A DNA stretch of 64,000 nucleotides from Geothrix terrae. GTDB lineage: Bacteria > Acidobacteriota > Holophagae > Holophagales > Holophagaceae. The stretch lies in contig NZ_JAKZLA010000002.1 of the NCBI RefSeq assembly GCF_022808775.1, positions 558,001 to 622,000 on the forward strand. The letters run 5' to 3'. Under the pieces are notes generated by a model. The model saw only the letters and a program-made list of their open reading frames with translations. It had not been told where the DNA came from and did no database searches. Positions 8,286-16,930 of the stretch are shown here, piece by piece; positions within the stretch are counted from its first letter, which is position 1; the number at the start of each line of letters is the position of its first letter. The translations under genes and the position numbers were made by a program.

Positions 8286-8852
8286 CTACTCGGTGGCTTT
8301 GGCGAGAGCGCTCAGGATGTCTCGATAGATGCTTTCCTGAAGCACCTCGCGGTCCTCAGCTGGGCCATCTCCTTCGAGGTCCTCCATGAATCCTCGGACG
8401 CAGGTGCTGGCTGCGCCTTCGAGTGCCGACCTGATGCCTGCTTCGGCCATCACATCAGGAAAAGCGACCCGATATCCGTGAACAGCGCGGTCCAGGGCTT
8501 TCGTCGAGGCGGTCCTGGCGCCACGCAATCCCCTAGCCTTCCCTGGGTCATCTCCCGCCATCGCATGGAAGGCACAGATGCCAGCCTGAGCTTCCACAAG
8601 GATCTGCCATGCCCTGGCTTCTCCGAGCAGTTTCTCTTCGTCCTGATCCCCGAAGATGTCCCGCATGGCCTTGAGGCGGTCAGAAAGCCCAAGGCGCTGG
8701 GCTCGCTCCTCAGACGGGGCACCGGCCTGGACCGCATGGTTGAGTTGCCGTTCATCTCCTAATGCTCGGTAGAGCCGGATGAGGAATCGAGAGGCCACGA
8801 CTGACCGTGCAGTCCAATCGTCAACGATATGGGCAAGAGCATTCGAGGTCAT
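8286..8852 (-). CDS. Unknown protein coupled to ArsR-type regulator
   Basis: A 188-residue, mostly alpha-helical, acidic soluble protein; I recognise no family. It begins in a four-base ATGA overlap with the stop of the ArsR-family gene upstream, so the two are translated together. There is no signal peptide and no metal-binding Cys/His pattern. Cotranscription implies it is controlled by, or works with, the regulator. Confidence 0.7.
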   Translation of the reverse strand: MTSNALAHIVDDWTARSVVASRFLIRLYRALGDERQLNHAVQAGAPSEERAQRLGLSDRLKAMRDIFGDQDEEKLLGEARAWQILVEAQAGICAFHAMAGDDPGKARGLRGARTASTKALDRAVHGYRVAFPDVMAEAGIRSALEGAASTCVRGFMEDLEGDGPAEDREVLQESIYRDILSALAKATE

Positions 8853-9184
8853 AGGTTGCTAGCTGTTTGGGGGACTTGGGCTTTTCGTGGTGCGTTCAGG
8901 ATGGCCGGAAGGAGGCCTGGAAAGCGCATTTCCAGGTCCTCTCGACGAAGTGAGACGAACCGTTTGGTCCCCTGTATCCGGGTCATTATTGCGCCGGCCT
9001 CTCGAAGCGCCTTGAGGTGGTGAGTAAGGGTGCTATTGGAGATTGGGAGCCCGAAGGAACCGCAACTTCGCTCTCCCAGGTGATCTAACTGTTTCACGAT
9101 GGCTAGTCGAGTGGGATCGCCGAGGGCTGCGAGGAGTGTACTTAGGGCAATTCGGTCCTGGTTTGGGTGATTGGGATATTTCAT
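8849..9184 (-). CDS. ArsR-family winged-helix repressor
   Basis: A 111-residue winged-helix protein: LLAALGDPTRLAIVKQL starts the domain and SNSTLTHHLKALREAGAI is the recognition helix region, followed by the wing TRIQGTKRFVSLRREDL. ArsR-family proteins usually repress their own operon and release DNA on binding a metal or other signal. The Cys in GERSCGSFG is not enough to predict a metal. The likely operator is in the AT-rich region just upstream. It is the first gene of a two-gene operon with the unknown gene. Confidence 0.85.
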   Translation of the reverse strand: MKYPNHPNQDRIALSTLLAALGDPTRLAIVKQLDHLGERSCGSFGLPISNSTLTHHLKALREAGAIMTRIQGTKRFVSLRREDLEMRFPGLLPAILNAPRKAQVPQTASNL

Positions 9185-9267
9185 CGTATTGATACCATCA
9201 TATTTATGAGTAATAATTTATTATAATATGCAAATTTATATATTAGTTTTGAATTTTTAAAAATCTA
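9185..9267 (-). promoter_or_regulatory. AT-rich promoter/operator region of the arsR operon
   Basis: These 83 bases are almost all A and T and lie between the arsR start and the stop of the next gene upstream. A TTGCAT on the minus strand (9223-9228 region) could be a -35 element, but the low complexity makes any exact call unsafe. Confidence 0.35.
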
Positions 9268-10401
9268 TTAGCATGGATATTCCTGTCCCCACTTGCGCTC
9301 GAACCATTCCCAAATTGACTTCATTTGCCCACACCTATCCCCCAGATCACTCCCCGGCAGGGCCATAAACCAATCCTTTAAACCTTTGTAATCTTTACCC
9401 TTGCGATAGAAATAGGGGATCACCTCCAGGAGGGTGTGATGCCAGGTGCCATCCTCGACAAAGTCCGGCAACTCGAGGTCATTCTTCCCGAAGGTGGCCA
9501 CAAGGCCTGCACATACAAGTTCTAGCTCACCCTTGACTCGGTATAGCTTGCTCCTCTGGCCGATGAAGTAGGTCGCATCGACCACCTCAAGGAGGCCGAT
9601 GTTCTTCAAAGCGGAGAGGGCCAGGCTCACGTTCTTCTGCGGAAACTTGGCTCCCAGGCTCGCCTCCGCGCTCGCGATCACGGCCATTTGAGCGATCCCA
9701 ATGCTTTCCATGGCCCGCTTGGGGCTGCTACAAACCCAGCGGACCAGGAACCACATGACCTCCTTGATGGCGGGACTGCGGATTGTCGAGCGCCGGAAGG
9801 CTTCCTGGATAGCCTCAATGGCTGGTTTGGGGAGTTCGTACACCGTCCAGGCCTTCTTCGCCTCATTGGCCGCCACTTCCGGTTGAGAGGGAGAGACCGG
9901 CTCCAGGTCCTCGAAAACCCGCCCCCTTGCGAAGAGGGAGTACATGGGCTCGTCCATGAAGCAGTACTGGCAAGCGGCAGGCTCAGAATCGAACTCCCAC
10001 CCGGTCCCCTCTAAGAGGCCGTGCAGTGTGGCGTGAGCGACCTTGACATTCATCTGTAAGCCAACAGGCATCCTCACCTTGAAGAAGACCTTCGCGTAAC
10101 CACTAAGCGACGGAACAACGAAGCCAACACCTTTGAATCGATCCCGAAGGTGCTCCCGAAATTCCTCCCAGGATTGAAATGAGGCGGGGAGATGTTTGTC
10201 ATCGAAGTCCGCGATGACGATTGGGTCTCGAGTACTCCAGAAGTCGAATCGAGGACGATATTTCTTGACTGTTTTCTTTGTCAGTTGTTTTATAAAACTA
10301 TCGTTATATAAACTGCGATACCTGCCCTTGGTTTGCTCTGGGATCATGTATAAGATAGGCGATCCATCTACAATAATGGCATGTTCTGTGGTTGCATTCA
10401 T
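9268..10401 (-). CDS. Possible replication/primase-like protein
   Basis: A 377-residue protein I cannot firmly assign. Residues about 60-115 contain IVIADFDDKHLP followed by SLSGYAKVFFKVRMP, an arrangement reminiscent of the N-terminal domain of VirE/primase-polymerase-type proteins (acidic DxD-like pair, then SxSGxxK). The C-terminal half looks like winged-helix or helical DNA-binding segments (AIKEVMWFLVRWV, FPQKNVSLALSALKNIGLLEV). Repeats of ACTATTATCCC lie 110-220 bases upstream of its start, as iterons lie upstream of rep genes. A 10-bp inverted repeat abuts the start codon. Together these make a replication-related role plausible, but it is inference. Confidence 0.4.
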   Translation of the reverse strand: MNATTEHAIIVDGSPILYMIPEQTKGRYRSLYNDSFIKQLTKKTVKKYRPRFDFWSTRDPIVIADFDDKHLPASFQSWEEFREHLRDRFKGVGFVVPSLSGYAKVFFKVRMPVGLQMNVKVAHATLHGLLEGTGWEFDSEPAACQYCFMDEPMYSLFARGRVFEDLEPVSPSQPEVAANEAKKAWTVYELPKPAIEAIQEAFRRSTIRSPAIKEVMWFLVRWVCSSPKRAMESIGIAQMAVIASAEASLGAKFPQKNVSLALSALKNIGLLEVVDATYFIGQRSKLYRVKGELELVCAGLVATFGKNDLELPDFVEDGTWHHTLLEVIPYFYRKGKDYKGLKDWFMALPGSDLGDRCGQMKSIWEWFERKWGQEYPC

Positions 10402-10432
10402 TTCTCATATCTCCGTCAATGGGATATGAGAA
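10402..10432 (-). promoter_or_regulatory. Inverted repeat abutting start of the replication-like gene
   Basis: TTCTCATATC (10402-10411) and GATATGAGAA (10423-10432) are perfect 10-bp inverted repeats around an 11-base spacer. On the minus strand the GGAG ribosome site lies at the edge of the spacer and the start codon follows immediately. It could be an autorepression operator or an mRNA hairpin hiding the ribosome site. Confidence 0.6.
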
Positions 10433-10513
10433 TTTTCATTTCATATTATTAGATCATTGAAATTTACCCCGTAGATTCGATTCCAAGTTCCGGTTTCCTA
10501 TCCATTTTGAAAT

Positions 10514-10620
10514 GGGATAATAGTCCTTGCCACTCACTACAGCCACATAGTGGAACAATATGGAGAACTATGATCCCGTTGTAGGGGGCAAATACTATTA
10601 TCCCAAAAGACTATTATCCC
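10514..10620. repeat. Iteron-like repeats of ACTATTATCCC
   Basis: The 11-mer ACTATTATCCC occurs at 10594-10604 and 10610-10620 (both followed by AAA), in inverted orientation at 10514-10524, and with one mismatch (ACTATGATCCC) at 10567-10577. Four copies within 107 bases cannot be chance. The location upstream of a possible replication gene and in a non-coding stretch suggests a protein-binding array such as an origin or operator. Confidence 0.7.
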
Positions 10621-11067
10621 AAATACAGGTGCCAATTTATCAACTTCAGGTCGATCTATGGCCTCTATACCTTGCTTCGACCATTTCACCAAGGGACTAC
10701 GGATAACCGGTAGATACATGATGATCACAGGCCTATAACACCTTCTCCAGCATGACCTCTGCGTTAATCGATCTAATTATCATTTGTAGTCCTCATGACC
10801 TTGGCTACTCGTCGAGGCCCATCGAGGGCCTTACCCTTCCATCCCCCAGGTCAAGCGCCCTTCCGCGCTGTCTTGAGCGGGTTGTGCGCAGACAAACGGG
10901 ATTCCCAGACCAAGAGGCTTCCGGACGTCCTGAATGAGTCGATCGGGCGACTGAACCCCAGGACCAAAGTAAACTACCGGACGACCCAAATTGATGGGGC
11001 CGAGGAACCCTTGGGCTGACGATCGGACGACATACCGGCGAATCACGAGGATCTACCGGTTTCCCCC
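10621..11067. other. Non-coding stretch, no recognisable gene
   Basis: Between the repeats and the LytTR promoter I see only short frames on both strands with no ribosome sites or family likeness. The part at 10800-11040 is GC-richer and could be a decayed gene fragment, but no parent can be named. Confidence 0.4.
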
Positions 11068-11095
11068 TTGTCTTATGATAGTAGGACGCTATATT
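11068..11095 (+). promoter_or_regulatory. Probable sigma-70 promoter of the LytTR gene
   Basis: TTGTCT (11068-11073) and TATATT (11090-11095) are separated by 16 bases and lie about 30 bases before the start codon, which has a GAGGGG ribosome site. The elements are close to the -35 and -10 consensus. Confidence 0.5.
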
Positions 11096-11123
11096 CCAAA
11101 ATCGCCTTGAGGGGGGTTACTTA

Positions 11124-11876
11124 ATGAGCAATTTAGCACTAACAGTATTAATTGTAGATGACGAGGAGCTTGGCCGAGCCATTGTAAAAGAATGCATCAG
11201 TCGTAGAAATGAAAGCATCTCGATAATCGAATGTGATAATGGATTTGAGGCTATTAAATTAATATCTCAAAATAAATTTGACGCTGTATTTTTAGACGTA
11301 CAAATGCCCAGGTTATCCGGATTAGAAGTCGCAGATGCAGTTGCTGGCGAGGTTCCAATTATTTTCGTTACAGCATTTGATACATATGCTGTGAGAGCCT
11401 TCGAATTAAGCGCTGTAGATTATGTGCTCAAACCGTTTACTTTTGATCGATTGAATGCGGCGCTCGATCGAGCCATATCAATCAAATTGAACCCAAAGAC
11501 CGCAACTATTAATTATTCCGAGTTGCGAAAAAATGCAGAAAACAAAGAATATTTAACAAAAATAATCATAAGGGACCGCGATCATATTTATAAAATTCCA
11601 GTTGAGGATATTATTTACATCCAAGCTCAGGATTCATACATTTTAATTAAAACAAAAATCAAAGAATTTCTCAAGCTTCAACGAATTTCCGAAATCGAAA
11701 AATTACTTAATCCAGCCCAATTTATTCGAATTCACAGGTCCTATATTATACCAGTAGGCCGTTTAGTAAGCATGAAGAAAAATGAATCAGAGAGTTGGAA
11801 AGCAGTTTTAAACAGCGGAGATATTATTCCAATAAGCAAGACTCGCTATAAAGCTCTTTTGGGATATTTGGAGTGA
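11124..11876 (+). CDS. LytTR-family response regulator
   Basis: A 250-residue two-domain regulator. The receiver (residues 1-120) has the acidic pair in VDDEE, the phospho-acceptor Asp in AVFLDVQMP, the Thr/Ser-type switch in IFVTAFDTYA and Lys in VLKPF. A LytTR DNA-binding domain follows (residues about 150-250), with IIYIQAQDSY, FIRIHRSYII and IPISKTRYKAL. No histidine kinase gene is beside it, so it is an orphan. The gene is strongly AT-rich and full of Ile, Lys and Asn codons ending in A or T, unlike the chromosome on either side, which marks it as acquired from a low-GC source. Confidence 0.9.
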   Translation: MSNLALTVLIVDDEELGRAIVKECISRRNESISIIECDNGFEAIKLISQNKFDAVFLDVQMPRLSGLEVADAVAGEVPIIFVTAFDTYAVRAFELSAVDYVLKPFTFDRLNAALDRAISIKLNPKTATINYSELRKNAENKEYLTKIIIRDRDHIYKIPVEDIIYIQAQDSYILIKTKIKEFLKLQRISEIEKLLNPAQFIRIHRSYIIPVGRLVSMKKNESESWKAVLNSGDIIPISKTRYKALLGYLE

Positions 11877-12149
11877 TATACCCCAAGCACATTTTATCGG
11901 ATAGGAGCTTTAGTCCTAGAGGTGCCACCGGCTTTTACGCTGGGTAAGAGTTCGCCACCAGGTAGATTCTCTGTTGGATTCCCCTGGGCCAAGGGGATAA
12001 TGGACCCTGGATTGCTTGAGTGGCGCATCCGGGAGGACCCTTCATCCAAACCCAATCCCATCCGGCAGAGAACCACATTCTGTAACAAATCACCTATTGC
12101 CAACTTTTATCAATTAACCAGTGAACTCAACCCTATTGCTGGGAAATGC
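11877..12149. other. Gap between LytTR and methyltransferase genes
   Basis: No convincing gene here. The methyltransferase frame is open back to 11922, but the extra 76 residues lack conserved features and a ribosome site, so this part is treated as leader. Confidence 0.4.
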
Positions 12150-13406
12150 ATGAAAAAAACGCCCTCGCTTCCCGACATCAAGCCCCAAAGCAAAGTGGCG
12201 AAGTTAAACAGAGAGCTTTATCTAGACAATAATCACACATTCCCCATCGGAGAAGTTTCTCTAGCTGTAGGTATGGCCCCAACTTTTATCCGTAAGGTAG
12301 TTGGAAATAAAAACAAACTTAATATAACAGACGTTTTAGAACTACTTGAGCAAGATACATATGGTGAGACCTTTGTCCCACGAAGCATGGTTATTGACTA
12401 CTTGCTTAGCCGACCTAAAAAACATGATCTGGAGGCTATTCCAACTGCCGGCTTAAACCACATCCTTCTTCATGGACATGCACTAGATAGATTGGCGCAA
12501 ATCCCCAAAAAGAGTATTAACTGTGTGGTTACCTCAACACCCTACTGGGGATTACGAATATATAAGGAACCCTTTTTCGCGAAATGGGCCGACGGCGACT
12601 ACGCTCCATATGGACACGAACAAACTCCAGAAGGATTCCTCCGGCACACAACAGAAGTCCTAGCAGGTCTATTTGATGTCCTGGCCGATGACGGCTCAAT
12701 CTGGTGGAACGTGATGGATTCCTTTAATACGCGAACTCAGATTCGCGGGAATGCTGTTGAGGCGCTTAGAGCAATGCAGGGAAAGGACAAGAAGGCCTGG
12801 GGAGATCATGAGTGCCGACGCTATAGCGCAGGGCATACGTATCTCAAAGATGGTGAGCAGTGCTTGATTCCAGCTCGTATAGCCGAACGCGCTGCACGCA
12901 TTGGTTTTTATGTTAAGGCCGTCATCACCTGGGCAAAGACAAGCACACTTCCCGAACCACAAGAATCGCGTGTAAGCAAAAATCTGGAGTATGTTTTGCA
13001 CCTAGCAAAAATTCGAACGCCGTTTTTTAACAAAGATGTTTATCGAACCCTTCCGGCAATGCTTGGCGGAAGAAACAACGGCTGGGAAACCGATAAGCTT
13101 TCTGATGTCTGGACGCTACCAACCTCTAGCGGGCGGGATGGTCACGGTGCCCAATTCCCAATCGCTCTCCCAGCCAGATGCATCGCGTTATCGACAGAGC
13201 CTAACGGGGTCGTGCTTGACCCATTCGTCGGGGCCGGGAACTCAGGCGTGGCTGCACGAGCTCTTGGTAGGAAGTTTATTGGCATAGATGTCTGCAAAGA
13301 ATACCTAATTACCGCAGAAAAAAATATTTCAAATGCAGTCCCCACCGATATGAACCTAATCGCTAAGCAAACCTTTCAACAACCGTCCCTAGATATTCCT
13401 CAGTAA
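12150..13406 (+). CDS. Beta-class DNA amino-methyltransferase (probably N4-cytosine)
   Basis: A 418-residue S-adenosylmethionine-dependent DNA methyltransferase. Catalytic motif IV is TSTPYWGLR (residues 128-136), before SAM-binding motif I LDPFVGAGNSGVAA (about 356-369), the order of the beta class. A TSxPYWG form is common among N4-cytosine enzymes, though N6-adenine cannot be ruled out. Residues 25-75 look like a small helix-turn-helix that could help target choice. ATG 12150 is chosen over an earlier in-frame start at 11922. The 3' end overlaps the convergent mcrC-like gene by 44 bases, so it probably protects host DNA from that nuclease or modifies its target. Confidence 0.85.
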   Translation: MKKTPSLPDIKPQSKVAKLNRELYLDNNHTFPIGEVSLAVGMAPTFIRKVVGNKNKLNITDVLELLEQDTYGETFVPRSMVIDYLLSRPKKHDLEAIPTAGLNHILLHGHALDRLAQIPKKSINCVVTSTPYWGLRIYKEPFFAKWADGDYAPYGHEQTPEGFLRHTTEVLAGLFDVLADDGSIWWNVMDSFNTRTQIRGNAVEALRAMQGKDKKAWGDHECRRYSAGHTYLKDGEQCLIPARIAERAARIGFYVKAVITWAKTSTLPEPQESRVSKNLEYVLHLAKIRTPFFNKDVYRTLPAMLGGRNNGWETDKLSDVWTLPTSSGRDGHGAQFPIALPARCIALSTEPNGVVLDPFVGAGNSGVAARALGRKFIGIDVCKEYLITAEKNISNAVPTDMNLIAKQTFQQPSLDIPQ

Positions 13407-14559
13407 CGGAAAGATTGCTCATCGGAAGAAATACGGTTGTAACGAGAATACCCTGTGGAGTTATGTACTCCCGAGAAACGACAGATCCTCCCGTGTAAAG
13501 GGGAGCCAGAATAAGTCCACGCTTTAAGTTGTTTGAGGTCAAATAAGCATGCATTTGATAGTGATCATCGATCGTTGGTTCTTTGTATTTTGCATCTGCG
13601 ATTAATAATGGCACGCCATTTCTGTAAACAACAATATCGGGATCCAACTCGAAACTTCCATTTGTATAAAGTGTTGTTTTCCCGAGCCCACCTTTAACAA
13701 CAATATATCCATCTCTGATATATCTATCACTAATAATATTACGAAGATACTTCTCAAAGACAGTGGCAGTTTGCATTAAAATTGCGTCCCCTTGAAGCGT
13801 CGCAACATCTCCATAACCCAATCCATTATTTCCAAGAACAACCTTAGATAGCATCAGCGCTTTTCTATAATAATCGCGCGGTCCACCGTACAGCTCTGAA
13901 GCAAATCCCCGCTCAATATACTCCAAATCTGAGCGTATAGATTGACTCCTGTTGAATCGTTTCAGCCATTTTTCATATACCCCGCTCAGGGAACCTAGGT
14001 CCGCCTGTTTAAGCAATGGTAAAGCACGTATTACTGCTTCTGTGATTATTCGATTTTCGGGAATATCGGAGGTTTTTTCACTAACCGTGTACACAATAGG
14101 GTCACGACTATGGCAAGAAATATTCAAGGCCGTTTCAACGACATCCAATTGGCCAATAGCAAAGGTTCCACTCTTTTTAACCCTAACCCTTCCCTGCTTT
14201 GGGCTTCGCTTTAATATTTCTGAAATTGATAATATTAATTGTCTAGCAACAATTGAGTCTATATTTTCTTCATTTTCAACAGAATATGAAACAAAACTTT
14301 CATACTCGCGCTCCAAGTCGGGCTGAATTCCTTCCGATTTAAAAAGCAACCTCAAAAAATTAACTTTACTGATCTTTGGAATAATATGAAGAGTGTCTCC
14401 GTTCCGTAGGGGGAGTGCCCCAACAAGCCCCTGGACCTCGACTCCCATTCCTCTGTGTCCAATATGCAGAGAGATCCCCTTGGGCAGCGGCTCGGGCATA
14501 TCGAGCGGTCCAAGCCCAGAAAACCAAGTAATTTCTCCCTCTTTTGCCACCTTAATCAT
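13363..14559 (-). CDS. mcrC: McrC-like nuclease subunit
   Basis: A 398-residue protein of the McrC/LlaJI type, the nuclease partner of an McrB NTPase. The PD-(D/E)XK active site is visible as ELDPDIVVYRNG followed by LLIADAKYKEPT (D308, D322, K324). The N-terminal half is the domain that contacts McrB. It starts in an ATGA overlap with the mcrB stop, so the subunits are made together. In characterised systems McrBC cuts DNA bearing modified cytosines; in LlaJI-type systems relatives act as ordinary restriction enzymes with their own methylases. The neighbouring methyltransferase favours the latter reading. Confidence 0.85.
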   Translation of the reverse strand: MIKVAKEGEITWFSGLGPLDMPEPLPKGISLHIGHRGMGVEVQGLVGALPLRNGDTLHIIPKISKVNFLRLLFKSEGIQPDLEREYESFVSYSVENEENIDSIVARQLILSISEILKRSPKQGRVRVKKSGTFAIGQLDVVETALNISCHSRDPIVYTVSEKTSDIPENRIITEAVIRALPLLKQADLGSLSGVYEKWLKRFNRSQSIRSDLEYIERGFASELYGGPRDYYRKALMLSKVVLGNNGLGYGDVATLQGDAILMQTATVFEKYLRNIISDRYIRDGYIVVKGGLGKTTLYTNGSFELDPDIVVYRNGVPLLIADAKYKEPTIDDHYQMHAYLTSNNLKRGLILAPLYTGGSVVSREYITPQGILVTTVFLPMSNLSVTEEYLGTVVERFA

Positions 14560-16088
14560 ACAGATGTCGCAAACATCTCATCGATCAGGTTATCAATCTT
14601 TTCTACTTCCTGGTGTTTAAGATCTCCCAAGAAATTGACAAGAACCGGGCGAATTCTCGCCTTATAATAGTGGATGATTTCCATGTTTTCTGGATTTTTC
14701 GATAGTGCCGCAAAATAACCATGCCCCAAAGGATAGATGGTCAAAATTTCTGCAAAGACCTGTGAAAGCTTGCTACGAATCGCCTCTGGCATTCCCTTCT
14801 CAGTGAGCATGCCTACGAGGTCCTCTGGCCGAGGCGGGAATTCCACGGCAGCAATCCGGCCTAAAAGAGCATCATCAATGTCCTCTGTGGACTTATCAAT
14901 TGTATTCATTGTCAACAAAAACAATGTTTCCTTGGGTATCGAAAATTTCTTCCCGCTTCTAAGCACGATCCCATTGGCTTCACCACGGTAATTATCCTCG
15001 ATTAAAGAAAATACCTCTCCTAAGGCTTGAGAGATTGCTGTGCGATTAATTTCTTCTAAAACAATTGTCGATTTTCCGGATTCGATAGCTATTTTTAGTG
15101 GACCATCAGTCCAAGCCCAATTCCCATCTGCATCAGGCTTAAATCCTTCGACAAGATGATCATATCCCCAGCCATCATGAATTTGTATGGTACAACGAGA
15201 CTCATCAGCTCTCGGAATAATTGAATCAATTAATCGAGTTTTACCTGTTCTCGGGGGACCATAAAGCAGTATGGATTTTGCATCTAGGCTTATGAGAGCG
15301 CGCACATCCTGCTCAGGTGCAGATCGCATCCAAGCTGGCATATTTAATCCTGAAACCATGCTATTCACCCTCCTATTGTAGTGACTGAAGTCTTCACTAA
15401 AGACTTTTACAGTTGGCTTTTCTGAACCATCTATAAAAGGAGCACAAATCTTGTACAACTGATCATCAGTTCGTGGGGCAGATTGTGTGTCAATTACGAT
15501 ATCATCATCAACAAAAACAACTTCTTTCTCTACCGGAGAAATGCCCAGCTCTCTAATCATGTCTTCCACAAGGAAGATGGCCGGATCCTGGCCGACTGGA
15601 ATTGGTGTCTGCCGCCCAAACCACACCGCAAAAGAAATGATTGGAATCGACACCCGTGATTCGTTGTTTAAGGCGAAACCCGACTCTCCAATGCCAAGCC
15701 CCAAGGGGTAGTGACGACCAGGGGCAACAAGAAGTCCCTCCTCCTCAGCACTTGAGATATCAAGAAACCCTGTCGGATCACAAGTCACCACGGAACCACT
15801 AGATGCCCACCGTTGAATCGTTGACTGAATGATTGACCTTGACGCATCATGTTTCATAGTTAAATAGCGCGGGGTGTGTGCGAATGGAATGAAAAATCGC
15901 CCGTCAGCAGCCCCACAAGAAAATAGCCGCTTCAACGATTCAGTTGAATTTGATGTATCGACCCTAATCGAGGGTGCGGAAAAGGCCATGCCCATATGCT
16001 TCAGGGTGAACCAAATCTTCAGCAGGTGCCCCGCAGTCCCATGCAGTCTTCCGAGAGCCGACTCGAGAGTAGTGTCAGACACATACAT
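14556..16088 (-). CDS. mcrB: McrB-like AAA+ NTPase subunit
   Basis: A 510-residue protein whose C-terminal half is an McrB-type AAA+ motor: Walker A GPPRTGKT (277-284), Walker B VLEEINR (343-349) and the McrB-typical MNTIDKS block near 393, then LLGRIAAVEF. McrB uses GTP to move DNA towards the cleavage subunit. The N-terminal ~240 residues differ from E. coli McrB and would determine which DNA is recognised; I do not recognise the fold. The ATG at 16088 follows a GAGG ribosome site. The gene is AT-richer than the flanking chromosome. Confidence 0.85.
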   Translation of the reverse strand: MYVSDTTLESALGRLHGTAGHLLKIWFTLKHMGMAFSAPSIRVDTSNSTESLKRLFSCGAADGRFFIPFAHTPRYLTMKHDASRSIIQSTIQRWASSGSVVTCDPTGFLDISSAEEEGLLVAPGRHYPLGLGIGESGFALNNESRVSIPIISFAVWFGRQTPIPVGQDPAIFLVEDMIRELGISPVEKEVVFVDDDIVIDTQSAPRTDDQLYKICAPFIDGSEKPTVKVFSEDFSHYNRRVNSMVSGLNMPAWMRSAPEQDVRALISLDAKSILLYGPPRTGKTRLIDSIIPRADESRCTIQIHDGWGYDHLVEGFKPDADGNWAWTDGPLKIAIESGKSTIVLEEINRTAISQALGEVFSLIEDNYRGEANGIVLRSGKKFSIPKETLFLLTMNTIDKSTEDIDDALLGRIAAVEFPPRPEDLVGMLTEKGMPEAIRSKLSQVFAEILTIYPLGHGYFAALSKNPENMEIIHYYKARIRPVLVNFLGDLKHQEVEKIDNLIDEMFATSV

Positions 16089-16514
16089 TTCAACCTCGCC
16101 ATCAAGTCTCGAATCGCCACCAGCTTTCTACACTTTCGACAAGAAACGAACTGATTCTACACGAATTAGACTCGAACCTCTCATTCCGTGGTGCCGTGCT
16201 ATGGCAATCTCCTGACCTTTTCTACACCAAGAATGATGACATGGTTGGATTCGAAAGATTTTGTTTAGGCGCCGGAAGGTCTTCTCCTACACCGCGGCTG
16301 AGGGCAACTGATAGCCGGTACCTGCATTTAGCTCCAGTAATGAAGCACTTGGCAAGACCGATCCCTGAAGGTTCCAGTGTGAGCTTCGTGTCTGCTGCGG
16401 CTCTGGGGCTCCCAGACGATGAGTAACCCCTCCCACCTGTAGGGGTCTCTGGCGGTAACGATCCGCCGTGACTCTGCGGCGGCCCCCTGGGGATATTGGT
16501 CCCATGGAGGGCCC
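16089..16514. other. Intergenic stretch upstream of mcrBC, no clear gene
   Basis: This gap probably holds the mcrBC promoter at its left side. A small hairpin GGCGG-N7-CCGCC lies at 16451-16467. Short frames on both strands show no family likeness. Confidence 0.4.
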
Positions 16515-16901
16515 ATGCCCCAGCATCCGGGCCTATGGCTCACCCAGATCCGATTGAATTCGTCTCAAACCCTACTATCGGAATCGGATCTGCTTTGCCT
16601 ACCAGGGCTAACAAGCTCGTCAAGGAATCCGAGGCGCCTTGAGGAACAGGTGGTTCACCTCCACCTCTTCGCAGGGGCCTACTCCTTCTGGGCCGCAGCG
16701 GCAGACTATCAGTCGGGTGACTTCATCGGGTTCTCCAGAGACCACGCCTCGGATCCCGGAGGGCGATGGGGTGTCGTGCCCTACATGCGCTTGTTAGATA
16801 TACGGGTGTCCATCAAGATCGATGGCGCGATGGCCCTAATACCCCTGGAGCGTGACCGGCACTTCCAATCCATGTCGCTTTGGAAGGCGCTGGAGTTGTA
16901 G
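16515..16901 (+). CDS. DUF2958-like protein
   Basis: A frame of 128 residues whose C-terminal 85 residues recall the DUF2958 family found on plasmids and integrative elements: FWAAAADYQSGDFIGFSRD, then WGVVPYMRLLDI, ending in IPLERDRHFQSMSLWKAL, where the family usually has an ERDxxFxPxPL block. Function of that family is not known. The N-terminal 35 residues show no likeness, and the start may be further in. Confidence 0.5.
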   Translation: MPQHPGLWLTQIRLNSSQTLLSESDLLCLPGLTSSSRNPRRLEEQVVHLHLFAGAYSFWAAAADYQSGDFIGFSRDHASDPGGRWGVVPYMRLLDIRVSIKIDGAMALIPLERDRHFQSMSLWKALEL

Positions 16902-16930
16902 CGACAGACCAACCACCCTTGGTTCTGACC

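Noticed and set aside
10514-10620. CRISPR array
   Set aside because: Repeats are 11 bp, irregularly spaced and in both orientations, with no cas genes.
10752-11046. Small genes in the gap before the LytTR gene
   Set aside because: Several overlapping short frames on both strands, none with a ribosome site or family likeness.
11922-12149. N-terminal extension of the methyltransferase
   Set aside because: The extra 76 residues have no conserved features or ribosome site and look like leader sequence.
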